Notes: generated from the sequence alone by a model not told the origin. 64,000 bases of DNA from Atherix ibis (GCA_958298945.1 OY282605.1:2565811-2629810), one strand, 5' to 3'. Shown: positions 13,901 to 28,900, numbered from the stretch's first letter. Numbers and translations are program-made.

Positions 13901-16900
13901 AAGTTAGGTCGAATGTGAAGGTTTAGTTAACAGTTTTTTTCGCTTGCAGGGACGTGGTGCATCTTGCCACAGGGTAGAACGGTCAATAAGGAATATTACC
14001 TGCAAGTTATGCGCAAGTTGCGTAAATCAATCCGCCAGAAACGCCCGGATTTGTGGAAGAACAAAAATTGGATTTTGTCATTTTTGGCCAAAAACAACAC
14101 ACTAATAATGCCGCAGCCACCGTATTCCCCAGATCTGCCCCCTGTGACTTTTTCTTGTTCTCGAAACAGATTCTTTGATCGATTTTTTGGAATGGGCAAA
14201 AATCGACGATGAGCCAAAACACGTGCAAGCAAACTGTCAAATATTAACTGAACATTCAAAATGGCCGAATTTGTCGGCATAAATGAGAGACATGATTACC
14301 AACACAACGCCACACAAAAATCGAAAATCGGAAATTCAAAATTCGCAATACTTTTTGAACAGACAAAAATCGAAAATTGGAAATTCAAAATTCGCAATAC
14401 TTTTTGAACAGACCTCGTATTTTAGTTAGGATGATTAACTACCCACCTGATCAGGTCACGACAATAATAGTGGCAGGATAACGAGAAACAGAAATTTGTG
14501 CCGTCTCATTGACATTTGTGATTTGCATCTCAAACGCCAAGAAAATGATTCATTTTTGAAGCGTATAATCACTGGGGCCGAGTAATGGGTTGTCTACAAC
14601 AATGTTAAGTGCAAAAGCTTCTGGAGTAGAAAAATGAACCAGCTCAAAGAACTTCGAAAGCCAATATTCATCAAAAAAAGGGTATGCTATCTGTTTGGTG
14701 GGATTTCAAAGGAATCGTTTATTTTGAGCTTCTACCGAGCAACACAACGATCAATTCTGAAATGTACTTTCATCATTTGGAAAAATTGAATGATTCACTT
14801 AAAGAAAAAAGGCCAGGATTGGTAAATAGGAAAGGTATAGTGTTCCAACAGGATAATGCGGAACCACATACAAGTTTGACCACTCGGCAAAAGCTTTTAG
14901 AGCTTGGATGGGATATACTGCCTCACCCACCATACTCTTCAGATCTACCACCTTCCGATTATCATTTGTTCCGGTATCTACAAAATGTTTTATACGATAA
15001 AACGTTTAATTCAAATTAGGACGTCAAAAATCACTTGGATCAGTTTTTTGCCAGCAAGGAACAAACATTTTATGAGCGTGGGATCATGCTACTGCCAAAA
15101 AGATGGCAAAGGGTATTGGATCAGACTGGACCATATTTAATTGAATAAAATATTAATTCACTGTAACAAAAACGTCGTTCATTTTTATTTTTAAAAAAAA
15201 CGAAATTACTTCCCGGATAACTCAATAGTTGCGAAGGCAAGACGCACTGCACTGGCAAATGAAGTCGTTTGAAATCGAAGAGAAAACTGCGGGAAATCAT
15301 TTATACCTGAATTGTACTTTGTAAGAACTTAGTTGCATTTATACTTGAATAAATTTGCCACTGAGTAAGAGACAATATAAATAATTAAATAAAATCCATA
15401 TAAGACTTAAAAATCATAAAAACTTACAAATAATTGAGGCAAATACCCAAAAAAAAAACTGCCAAGAAATTTTTAAAATGCAAAAAAATGTAATTTCTTA
15501 AATTAAAAAATACCATGAAACAAAAAAAAACATATTTTATTTTTAAATAGTACAGTGCCCCATTTTGACGACAAATTAGAGCAAACTTGGGCAGCACAGA
15601 AAAAAAAACTCTTCTTATAGGGAAATAGGAGGAGTCTTATAGGGAAAATACAGGAACATAATAAAAAACAAAACATTTATTATTTTATTTGTACACATAG
15701 ATAAGTTGCTTAGTTGTAAAAAAAAACATTTGTACACATAGATAAGTTGCTTAGTTGTTTAAAAATTGCGTTTTTAATTTTGAGTAAATGATTTCCAATT
15801 CATGGGCAGATGTTGGCTACCACAACAATACACGTGTAGTATTAATAATAAAATCTTTTTCTATAATATCATATTTTTTTCCCCACCTTTTTATTTTTTT
15901 GTAACTCATCAAGGCAAGAAAAAAAATTCTTAAACTTTTCTGCTAATTCTAAGTGACTTTTTCAAAGAAAATTACCAACAGAGAGTCTGGCTTTAAGTAA
16001 TTAAATTACAATCGACATTACTATTAGAAAAAAATACTATGATTGATGGGAGAATCAATAACTCCTCTTTTCCTCGTAATGACAAACTTAAAAATTTAAT
16101 TGCCGATAACAACAAATTTAATGTCATTTTATAATGATTCGAAGACTTTGCAGAAATGTGGATATTACCTGGAAAATTTTACTTTTGTTGGAAAATAACG
16201 ATTATTCCTTCTTAAAATAAAATGAAAAATAAATGGGGGCCAGTAAATAATTTACAAATGTATTTATTATTTTCAAGTACATAATACGTGGTATGTACAT
16301 ATCGTTTTATTAATCAACATCAATTTTACATGCAGAGTAGTAGAACGAAAACAGCTGATATTCGAATGATTATAAAATAATTTATAATCGTATCGGCGAA
16401 ACAATCAACACTGGGCATCACACCATTAACTGCTCCATCACACCACACCATCCGTTTGCGTATGACTTCCGTATTATATGTTAAACCTAAAAATTATTAC
16501 CCACACTACCCTCCCTAACCATACAATATTTACTAAACGATTATTCGCTTTTGCTCGATTACTGAGGTGATTTTTTTTTCACTATTGTCCAAAATTATTG
16601 ACTATGAATTGTTATATCTTTTAATTTATCTACTCACTACGAGAGTGCCACATATACTCTATTTTACAATTACAAAAAAAAACTTTTTAAATCAGAAAAT
16701 GAAATAATTTAATAGCCGACCCCCGGTAGCAGTCGTTAGCGTACTAGCCTAAGGGGGTCGTGGGTTCGACTGTCACTGAGGCATAGCCCTACGCTATTTT
16801 CCAAAAAATCAAGTTTTCCGTTCCATTTCTACTTAAAATTTCTTTTTACTTTCAATTATTTCTGAAAATTCAACAAAACCTATTAAAAACAATATTTGAA

Positions 16901-19900
16901 GAATTCTTGGGGAGCCATAATATATATAGATATAAAATTTTCTAGTTTTTATGGACCTTAGAGGAACTTTAATGCTTCACTGTTTCAGGTACCTTAACGA
17001 TAAGGAGCAACAATCCCAAATTAGAATTTTTTGTCCACCTTTATGGATTCGAACAAGTACTTTACATTTTTGCCTCTCTTTTTCATTTGTTAAAAAAGAG
17101 AAGAACTTTCTTCCATAAAACCCATCTCAATAAAATAGCAGCACATTAGTCCAAAAACTCTGAAGACATGCTTCAGTTTTTTGAGGAAGATTTCATCCCT
17201 TCAATTATAATTTGGGTTAATATTACATGTTTCTTTATATCAGGTGATTTTGTTTGGTTTTTCATGTTTTTATTTTTGACAGATCACGCGTGGACACGTG
17301 ATGTACACATATGTCAAAGTCAAAAGTGCTCACGTACCATTGCCATTTATTTTATCATGGAAAGACTTATCCTCTTACATAGCTTACAAATTATTGAATT
17401 TTATTATCAAAATTCGTGCTCTGTGAAATGTGTTTCATTATAAACCGACCTGATAAGCAAGCAATTAAAGTCATAGTGACAGAATTTTGCAACAATTTTA
17501 CGCTATTGGACATCAAACCCCCCACCCCTAATTGTCCGTCTTTCAGTTCGTGCAAGAACTGAAGCCGAACAACCTGCGAAAGCGTCGTATTTTCCGAGAG
17601 TGAGCTTTAGAAGAACTTGAGGAAAATTCGATTTACCAAAAAAATTGCGCTCAGCGACAAAGCTCATTTCTGAATGAATGGGTACAAGAACTGTCATTGC
17701 ACCTAGAAAAATGCACTTTTTGATGGAATTATCTGCATCTGATCGACATGTGGTTTCAATAAGATTGCGTTACATAGCATACAGAACATATTGAGAGATG
17801 AGTACGGTGAGCAATTTATCTCACTTTTCGGATTGGTGAGTTGGCCGCCTAGATCGTGTAATTTGACGCATCTAGACTTTTTTTGTGGGGTCACTTGTCT
17901 ATGGCCATAAACCAGCATTTAACTGTCAATATAGGGAGTAAATGATAAATTTAAAAAAAAATAATATAAAATTTTCAATAGGAAAAAATTGCTGAGCAAG
18001 GAAAACAGGAGGAATCCATAAATAATCAAAGTTAAATTTTCCGCTACTCTAAATTCATATATTTATGAATTGGTGAAATTCCATTAACCCTATGTCAATT
18101 ACAAATACATCTCCCCTAAGGCATATATGCCCGATTTTTAAAGAGTATAGGCATGGATACGATAGGATAGGATACACATATTCTCATACACACATGTCAA
18201 ATTTATGTAACGCACTTCCAATCGAATTATTTTGAACGTGTAGAATTTTGAAGAAGGAAATTTTTTCAGCTGTAAAAATATTTCCGTGCATAAATAACAA
18301 AATTGCGTACGTAATTTTAAATGTGCATAAGCACTTGTTAAATACGTAGAAGAAAAAAAGAAGTAAACTGACCATATGAATACCTGAAAAGTGCACAATC
18401 AACAAGCAATTTCGCCAGAGATATGCAATTCGACAAAAATTATTTTCTTGTCTTTTTTTTTTACTTTGCGTTAATATTTTTTTTCTGTTATAATTCAATT
18501 TCCTTTCGTCTTTTTGGTCATACCTTATTCACAATTTTTTTTTTATTACAAATTTCACCATTTATATTTTATTTTACTTTTAATTTAATATAATAAAAAG
18601 AAAAAAAAAACAAGAGTTAAAAATTAAGCAATTTTTGCACAATTGTCACTTTCCAATTATTATGAACGATGCACCGAAGAACTAATACCACCACCGACAT
18701 CACAAATACTACCACAAAAATGTTTCTTATTCTCAGTGTGGCAGCAATGTATTTGCAATTGAATTAAATAATAACGAAGAAAACTTCTGAACCCCCAGAA
18801 AAATGTTTCTTATTCTCAGTGTGGCAGCAATGTATTTGCAATTGAATTTAATAATAACGAAGAAAACTTCTGATACAGAAAATATTGTTTTTAATATTTT
18901 GTACTTGTTTTTTTTTCTTCTGTTCAATTTTAAATATGTTTTTCTTATTTTTCTGTGTTGTATACTGTCCGCGATCAGATGAATTTCCTTTCGCTTGTAT
19001 CACAGAGAAATCACATAAAAAACGGTTACTTTATTTCACCACTTACACTCATGAAATTTAAGTAGTTTTTGAGAAAAAAAATTGTTTAAAAACCAACAAA
19101 ACTTAATTAAATAATAATTAATTTCAGTATACACCGCGTATTTTTAATTTAATCAATTTATTATTTTCTTTTTTTTTAAGTTTATTTCTTTTGTCTACCG
19201 ATTGAGAGAGAATATTAAAACAACTGAGCTTGAAGAGAGACCAAATTCAATAGCATTTTGTGATATTCACCACAAAAAACTGTAAATAGTTCAGATACTA
19301 GGACTCAATATATTTGCTCCTCTATGAGAGTGTACACCACATATTATCTCTCCAAACCAAACTAAACTAACCTCGTACTTATGGTTTTCATTCTATTCTA
19401 CCAACAATGAGTTGATGAGAAAAAAAATTCTGAACATGTGTGTGAGCAGGAAAAGTGCTGCGATTTTCTCGATTTATTGTTCTCTTTTATCATTTGCATG
19501 GAGTTATGCTTTTGATCTTCCCTCTTCTTTCTGCAGGAAAGTAATTTGTTTTTTTTTATAACGATCGACACTACAAATACGCGCTAAGGTTATCAGTGAG
19601 TTAGAACCTTTGCTTCCTCATCGTTCTATTCGGAAAAGTTCTACCTATTTTGTTTCTTTCCTTTCATCATTTGACACTTTTCTTTTATACAGTGAAGCCC
19701 TTAATCTTCTTATTCGTATTGTAGTCACTACCAATAATTAGAAATGAAAAGTTAATCGATTGCGCCAAAGTCAGCGGAAGGCCGCGCGTCGTTCGGTGAG
19801 CAACCTTTGATTTTCAATTCGGTAACGTTTTGCTTTTATCTCCGTTCTTCTCTCATATAAATGCGCTCTTTCCTCTCATACTGTTTTGCATATATGATCA

Positions 19901-22900
19901 GGGTTAGTAAAATCCAACAGAAACCGCTGTTCACGTGCGCAAATGTGCTTTTTACCTTATCACAACGTGATCCAAACCAAAACCGCATCATTCAAATTTC
20001 ATTGAAGGTATTTTCGTATGTACATGCATACATACGTCGGGGGAGAGAAAGAGAGCAGGAAAAAATTTTATACTTTACAATTTCTCTCGTGCAAATAACA
20101 GGATTGTTATTTGACAGTTGCAATTAAAAATTCGAAATAAGATGAGATGTGAATATATTATTTTTAGGTAATAATTTTTTACTGCAATTGCATTTAATTG
20201 GTTGATTTGAAATTGTAGTTCGGAGTTGTCGGAATTGCGATCTTAGCAACAGCAGGCGACAAGTCTGTACAAACGTATATACACACATATACTTCTCGAT
20301 GTAGATTAAGAGTAGTTACCTTTCAAAATCTCTCCTTCCTAACTATTTTTTCTCTTGGTTGTTTTTTTGTTCTTGATGTTGATTTTTTAGTTAGTCTTTC
20401 TCTCCGCGAGAATAGTTTTATAACTCATCGTGGCCGGTACTTCTACAACTCAGATTCCTCTCGTGAGTCACAGAAATTTGACACGCTTCACCAAAACGCT
20501 ATTATAAGATAGGTAGCAAACAATTGCCGACTGTGTACACAAATGTACACCTACTCATATGCACAAATACCTGTGCTGATCGCTGTCGGCTCTCACATTT
20601 ATTACTGATTAGCCTTTGCAGTTCACTGGTTCTCAAGGTTTACCTTATCAAAATTGTTTATACAAATTTTTCCTCTACGATAATTCGTTTTATAAAATTT
20701 TCAATTTTACATTTGATATTATATAAATGTTCGAGAAATAGACCGAATATTTAATATATAATTAGTTGGATTTAAACAAAATGTAAAATAATTATTTTTA
20801 TATCAACATTTTCGAATAGAAGAATAATAATAGGTCGGTTTTTTATAAAAAAAAGTTTAGACTATATTTTAATAGTAACTTTTTTGAAGGTAACAAAATG
20901 ACGAGCAATATTTTCAGTTACGATTTTCAGTAAAAATTTCAATAAAAATTTCAATAAAAATTTTCAATCAAAAATTTTTCAAAAATTTTTGTGGAAACTT
21001 TTGATAAGAAATTTTTAATTTAAAACCATTTCAAGAAAAATTTGTACTGCAATGTAAACTTTTCACCCTAGCGCAACTCATGCCATTTGGCGATAACTAA
21101 AGTTTTTGGGTTGGTAAAAATATTCAGTAAATTTTAATATAAAATTTTCTGTAAAAATTTCAGCAAACAATTTTTGCAACAACTCGTTGAGTAAAAATTT
21201 GTTAGTAAAAATCGTTAGTTAAAAATTTCTGATAAAAATGTTCGGTTATTTTTTTACTTTCGAAAGAAATTGTACTGGTTTTTGTTAAGGCCATTTCTAG
21301 AAACATTTGTACTGCATTGTAAACTTTTCACCCTAGGCCACTCGGGACATTTGGCGAAAACTAAAGGCTATGTCACTAGCTGGATTTGAACTCAACACCA
21401 CTGCGTACTAGACACGTTAAAAAATTTGCGTTAAAAATCTTAATAAAAATCGTTGATAGAAATTTTCGGTAATAATAGTTATTAAAATTTTTTAGTAAAA
21501 ATGTTATAAAAGTTTTTGGGTAAATCGTTGGTAAAAATATTCAGTAAATTTTAATTTAAAATTTTAACTTAAAATTTTCTATAAATATTTCAAAAAACAA
21601 TTTCTGTCAAAAATTTCGCTCAAAATTCGTTGAGTAAAAATTTCTAGTAAAAATACTTTACAAAAATTTTTTGGTAAAAATCGTGGAGTAAAAATTTTGA
21701 AAAAATTTTTACCAAAAATTTAAACTAAAAATTTTCAATAAAAATTTTTTGCGGTTACTTTTGATAAAAATGTTCCATAAAAAATATGCACTGATTTTCG
21801 TTAAGGCCATTTCTAGAAACATTTATCCTAGCACAACCCCGGCCATTTGGCGATAACTAAAGGAAGGCTATGCAATAGCTAGATTTGACCTCAACACCAC
21901 TGCCTACTAGACACAGACATCTCAGTGCCGCTTAATAACGGGGCAGTGTGCGTTAAAAATCTGAATAGAAATCGTTGATAAATATTTTCGGTATAAATAG
22001 TTATTAAAAATTTTTAGTAAAGCTTTTTCGGTAAATCATTGGTAAAAATATTCAGTTAATTTTAATTTAAAATTTTCTGTAAAAATTTCAATGAACAATT
22101 TTTGGTAAAAATTTCCCTCAAAATAAGAATAAAAATTTCTGATAAGAATTTTCAGTCTTGATAAAAAGTCTTTTTTGGAAAATTTTATTCCATTTTATAA
22201 TAAAACCCAATTAAGATAGTATTGAAATTTCTTACTCAATGTTTGACCTCGATCAAAAAAAAACTAAACTAAAGATAACTCGGATATGCGAGGAGCTATC
22301 TCTAAAGTTGAACTGACCATATTGAATTCGATATCATATCTGTAGTATTCCTTTCGGAGGCTTCCTTCTCCATTTCCAGACACACACAGAAGGAAATACA
22401 AAATAAATTAGATTAAATTTCTATGGATTTTGATAATCTTAAAAAAGTGCCTAATTTTTATCGATAAAAATAATTACGTAAATACTAACATAAACAGTAC
22501 AGAGGAAAAAAAATCTATTTTTTACACTTAACGTTTCTTTTTATTTTCAAACAATTTACTTAAAAATCGACGACCAATAAATGGTAATAAATATCTTAAC
22601 AAGAAATAATGACCATTAAACTTAATTAGTCTCACGATAAGTAAGTTCAGTTTTGCGTTCAGCTAGGCTGGTTGGTGCTGGTGTGTGCAATAGGCAATAG
22701 GAAAAAATTCGCTGTGAGATAATATCCGAAGAGCTTAGAAATCTTAGCTATATACTAGTAACAAGGCAGATAGATTTATTTGCCATACAAAGACGATTCC
22801 AATCAACAGATTAGGTTGTGGGTTCTATTATTGGCTACACATGATAGTGTCGAAAAGAAAAAAACATCCACGTGAGGTGGCGCCTTGTGCCTTGCAATTA

Positions 22901-25900
22901 ATCCAATGTTCACCGACATCCCACTTATCAGCCCACTAATCATGATAAGATGGTAACTTGTTAAATGAGTTTTCTGAGCGATTTTCTACAAATTATATTA
23001 ACTTTTATCAGAAAAGTGACCACAACAATAAAAAATAGTTTTTACTGGCCTACTCTCTAATATTTTCTATGTTTCTTATCTATCGTGTTTGTTTTCAGGT
23101 AAGTTAATGTAAATGTTATCAAAAATATGCTACAGATAAATATCGAATTTATGCTCATAAGCGGAAGACGTTAGAAAAGTATGATCGGCCAATGATTATT
23201 TTATATGGCAATTGAAAAGTACAATCTATTAATAGAAAAATTAATTCCCAATAAATTAATTACATGCAATTTTTTTTGCTCTCTCAATTTGTCCCCAGAT
23301 AATCAAATTTTTTTGTGATTATTAATATACCAGGTGTATAAGCTTAAATCCGCTGTTTGGTTATAGATGGCGTGAGTAGCACGCCATACTTTTTTAATGA
23401 GTTTGACATCTGTCAACATTAATCAGTGCACATTGTCAGCAATTTCAAACGTGCCGAGATTGGTTTCGTCGGTTCAAAGCCGGCAATTTTGACTTGTGGG
23501 ACAAGAAGCGTGAAAATCGGCCTAGGAAAAAAAAACTATTAACTTAAGTTAACTACAGAATAAGTTATTTCCGATCATGTGCAAAATTCACATCCCCAAT
23601 ATTGATTGTGTTTATGACGAAAAATTGTTTTTACATCATTTTCACTTTGATTAGAGATTAAAAATTTCCAACGCATACAAAAAAATTATTTTTCTATACA
23701 AAAAAAAGAAAAGAAAACAGGAAAATGAAAAATTTTGTTTTCTTAAAAATCATTCTTTCACGAACATGAAAATCAGCAATTTTCTCTTGTGAAATTCGAA
23801 ATTTATCAGAAAAAGCTCGTTCAAAACCCTACAAATGTCCTCGAAATTAGACACTCACTCACTACTCGTTGAATAACAATTTTTTTAATTTCGTGTAAAA
23901 TCTTTTTCTATCATTTCAATTTCGTGTAAAATATATAATAATAATAATTAAAAAGTAAAAAAAATAAATAGAAAACACTAATTATTTTGTAAAAAAACAA
24001 AAAAAGATTTGATCAAAAATGTGTAGTGAAATTCAATGATGCGACTAATGACAATTGTTCATGTTGATGGGAATCCACTAAAGTTTACCTGTCTTTTTTT
24101 CTATTTTCTTTTTACTAGAACTTTCTCTTTTACTCTTATTTACTAGATGGTAATTTAGATGTTCATATTTTAATAATTCTATTAAGCTTATGAAGGAAAT
24201 TTGAAAAAAAAAGTTTTGACGAAATTATGTGTTTTTTTATACAAGTTAAAAAATTATGTATTTTTAAACTATCAATTTTATGTTTTCTTCTTATAAATTC
24301 GTTTGATGAAAATATAAAAAAACTATTTTTATATTTTCATCAAACGAATTTATAAAAAGAAAACATAAAATTGACAGTTTAAAAACGCAACTAATCCTAT
24401 TTATCCGTTATTGGATTAGGATTATTTATAAAAAATTTTAAAAGAAACTTTTTTTCGATTTAAAAGGCAACGTCAAACGGATTAAATCCGCACGGATTCG
24501 GCTGAATGGTCTGCTTCCTTCAGACTGTCAATGTATTCAGTATAAATAAAAAATTGCGGCATCCGAAGTGAGTGAAGTTGTTCAGTTTTAAATACTTTCC
24601 AGTTTTGGATGCTCACACCTTAGATTAAATAATACCTGTATAGGCCCGAACGTTAGATATGTATACGGAATTTTCTGTCTGAATTATTGCAAAAGCGGCG
24701 AAAAATCGTACTGCTTGCATAGATTTGTGTAGATTTTTTTTATGTAGACATGACAACCTCTGACATCTAGTTTTCATAATAGAAATTTTTTGTATTCCAA
24801 AAGCATCATTTTAACTCACTTATTCCAAACAACAATAAAATTTAAACACAACGACACACAATGTTTATTTTTTTGTACAATCTTTTGATATGAAATGGAA
24901 TTGTACTTTATTTATTTTGTAAATATCAAGCACTTCAATTTTGTAGATTTTTGGAGAGTTTTAGAACACGGCATTCTTCATGAAATGGCAGAATATTGAA
25001 ATGCTTGCATACTTTTGTAGACATTTAGATAGTTATCGCGAAGGGAATGTTTAAGTGCGGTTTTATTATTTAATTTGGTGAAAAAATTCAAGTTTATTAT
25101 CCAATAAAATGCCAAGGTTAGTAGCAGTTTGTGCACGTTTAATTGCAGATCCCGAAAAGTTATAAGGGAAAGTGGGAGGATTGAGGCATCTGGAAAATGT
25201 CATGACTGAGGCCTATTAATCCAAATTCACCACAAGGCCATTTGAAGCCCACCAATTATTTAATAAGCTGAAATCGTCCTGAATAAGGGTTGCATCATTG
25301 AAATTTTTACTATTTGAAAAAAGTTTTAATATTAAAATTTCGCATTTCTTAATTACTTTAGCAATGTTATCAAAAGCAAGAATGAAAAGTAATGGGACAA
25401 GATGGGTACCCTGCAGAATACCAGTAAGTGCTTCAAAAATCTCTTGATAAACACGTGCGAAAAGACACGTTATAGGTCCTATCAGATAAGTATGAACCAA
25501 AACCAATAAAGAACAATTGGAGGAAATCCCATTTTCTTTAGTTTAAACAAAGATAATCGAGTGAGGAATTTTGTCAAATGCTTTACTAAAAGTCATTGCA
25601 GATGCAGTCAGTTTCCAAACCTTTAGAAAAATTATAAGATATATTAGAAGTAAATGTAAGGAGGTTGGTACGAATGTATTCTCGAAAAAATTTCGACATA
25701 CGACTTTTGTGTTGAAGTCTATTCAGTTATTCTATAATCTAATGGGTAGCCTTATCGATGACATTCGTTTATGGGAATGCCGTCTGCACAACTATGTTAT
25801 TATGTCATAGACAGCATGGTATGAACGTACATACGAAATAGGACGGATGAGCCGGCATTATGATGCCAAAAAAGACGACAGGAGGGAGATTATTCGGTGG

Positions 25901-28900
25901 TTGGACTATTGTGGAGTTCGTTTATACTCCAACTCTTGAAAAATTACTGTTGAAGTGCAAGTGTATAATTGTTCCAAATAAAAAAAACATTTTGGAACAA
26001 AAAAATATATATAATTTAATTTTCAAAATATCAATTATAAATAGATTTTGTTTGGCCGTCATTTTGGTTTGGATGACATTTGTCTATTGGTATTTGAGAG
26101 TGGTCCATAACAATTAATTATGAATCATTTAACGCCGCAACAACGGTTTGAAATTATTAAAATATTTTATTTAAATAATTGTTCTATTGTAAATACGCAG
26201 AGAAAATTACGTGACTTTTTTGGTGTTAATCATATGCCGATCAAGTTAACCATTCAGCGTGTAATAAATAATTTTTAAAATATGTATACACTGGGAGATA
26301 AAGCGAAGACTGGGCGACAATTAAGCTGACGTTCATCTGAAAAGATTGATGCAGTGAGGCAGAGTGTTGCTGACTCCACAAAAATTGGGAATATCTCCAA
26401 CATGTTTATTAAAAAATCTCAAAAAAAATTTGGGATGGCGGCATCATTGGGCCATATTTTTTTGAGGATGCTAGAGACAATGCTGATACAGTTACTGGTG
26501 AAAACTATCGGGACATGGTGGAAAATTTTCTTTTATTACAAAACGGTGCCACATCATACACAGCTCGTTCTACGATGCAAATTTTGAGAGAAATTTTTCC
26601 CAGCCGAATAATGTCAAAAAGTGGTTATATCGACTGACACCCACGGTCTCCTGATTTGAACCCTCACGATTTCTGCGTATGGCGGAGGGTTCTTGAAGGA
26701 AAAGGTGTACACTAACAAACCAACCACAACTCTGATGCTTAAGAACAACATTCGAAACAAAATTACTGAAATAACACCAGAAGTATGCAAAAATGTATTA
26801 AAAAATGTGCTTAAAAGAACTCGCCTTTGCGCTGCGGTCATATGAGAACTTTCGAAAACCGAATAATCAGCCGGAATTCTGATGTCAATTGGCCGCCTCG
26901 GAACTGTGATTTGAGCCCGTTGGATTATTTTCTGTGGGGAGCCGTTAAGGATAAATGTTCCGCAAGCCATCCAGAGACAATTCAGGCCTTGAAACACGAG
27001 ATCAAAGTTGCCATTGAAGAGATACAGGCCCAGACAATTGAAAAAGTACTGAAAAAGTGGGTCGAGCGAATGGGGTACTGTAAGGCCAGCCGTGGCAGTC
27101 ATTTAAATGATGTTGTGTTTCATTCTAAATTTCAAGGTTCAATCTTTCTAATAAAACTGGAAATTTGAAAAAATATGCACTAGTTTTTTTATTTGCTTTT
27201 TAAAATGCAACTATTAAATTTGCAACCGCTAGATAGACTACCCTGTATAATGCTAAAGATTATATAATCAATCAATAAAATATAAATTGTAAAATTTTAT
27301 TTCATTTAAAAGTTATTAATTAAAAATTTTCAACCTGGAACATAAAACACTCCCTGTATAAGCAGTAAGATTGATAATAAGTTGTCGGATCAGTTTGGAA
27401 ATGCATCTCCGCAATTGACGGTAATCGTCAATATAGTATTTAACAAAATTTAAAAACTAAATTATATTTAAAATTGTGATAGTATTTTAAATAGTTCTTA
27501 ATTAATACTAAAATACGAACAATAGATTTTCTGTCTCAAAAAAAAATGTGGCGATTTGACGTATTCATCTTTTGGTGACTTTTATTAAAACAAAGTAGAT
27601 ATACGAGGTCTGTTCAAAAAGTATCGCGAATTTTGAATTTTCGCAGGTTACGTATATTTGATTTTCGATTTTTTGTGGCGTTATGTTAATACTCATGTCT
27701 CTCACTTATGCCGATAAGTTCGGCCATTTTGAATGTTCAGTTAATTTTTGATAGCTGCTTTGCTTGCACGTGTTTTGGCTCGTCTTCGATTTTTGCCCAT
27801 TTCAAGAAATGGATCAAAGAATCTGTTTCGGGAACAAGAAAAAGTCACAGGGGGCCAGATCTGTGGAATACGGTGGCTGCGGCATTATTAGTGTGTTGTT
27901 TTTGGCCAAAAATTCGCGCACAAGCAACGAAGCGTGAGCAGGGTCGTTATCATGGTGCAAAAGCCAATTTTTGTTTTTCCACAAATCCGGGCGTTTCTGG
28001 CGGATTGATTTACGCAACTTGCGCATAACTTGAAGGTAATATTTCTTATTAACCGTTCTACCCTGTGGCAAGAACGCATGATGCACCACGCCCCTGCAAT
28101 CGAAGAAAACTGTAAGCAAAACATTGGAACTTGGCGCGCTTTTTTCGGTCTTGGCTCGTGCGGCAGCTTCCATTGGGATGATTGAGCTTTGGTTTCCACG
28201 TCATAACCATAAACCCATTATTTGTCACCAGTTATGACCCTCTGGAGTAAATTTGGGTCGTCGCGGACAGAGTCCATCAGCTCCTTAGCAATGTTAATGC
28301 GATGCTGTTTTTGGTCAAAAATGGGCAAAAATCGAAGACGATCTAAAACACGTGCAAGCAAAGCAGCTGTCAAAAAATTAACTGAACATTCAAAATGACC
28401 AAAATAAGTGAGAGACATGAGTACCAACATAACGCCACAAAAAATCGAAAATAGAATATACGTAGCCCGCGGAAATTCAAAATTCGCGATACTTTTTGAA
28501 CAGACCTCGTATTTTAGCCGCACAGTGGCATAGGGCGGTTGCGTCAGGCCAGGGAGACCATTTCCATCTAAGGCTCTTCCAACCAGCTCGTCAGTCGGCT
28601 TCATCCATTTCTTTTCTCTTTTTTTTCTCATTTTTTTTAAAAGTTTTTTTTGGGACTCGTTCTTTTCTTTTATTCTTTTCCTTTTCTTTTCTTGCAACTT
28701 TGACATTCCCTCTCATTTCCTATGCCTTGAGTTTTTTTTCCCTTTTTTTATTATTTTTTTTTCTTTTTTTCCCTCCCATGGAGAATTTAACACTCTCGGA
28801 TTCTCCATTATCCCATTTACGTTTTTACCATGATTTTTTCTATTTTTGGCGGGTGTCAGAGCACATTTAAGCACTAATTTTCAATCCCCCTACAATCTGC

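Noticed and set aside
16713..16795. Functional tRNA gene
   Set aside because: A- and B-box-like motifs are present but the arms do not pair into an acceptor stem, and relatives appear in a repeat array. A SINE head fits better.
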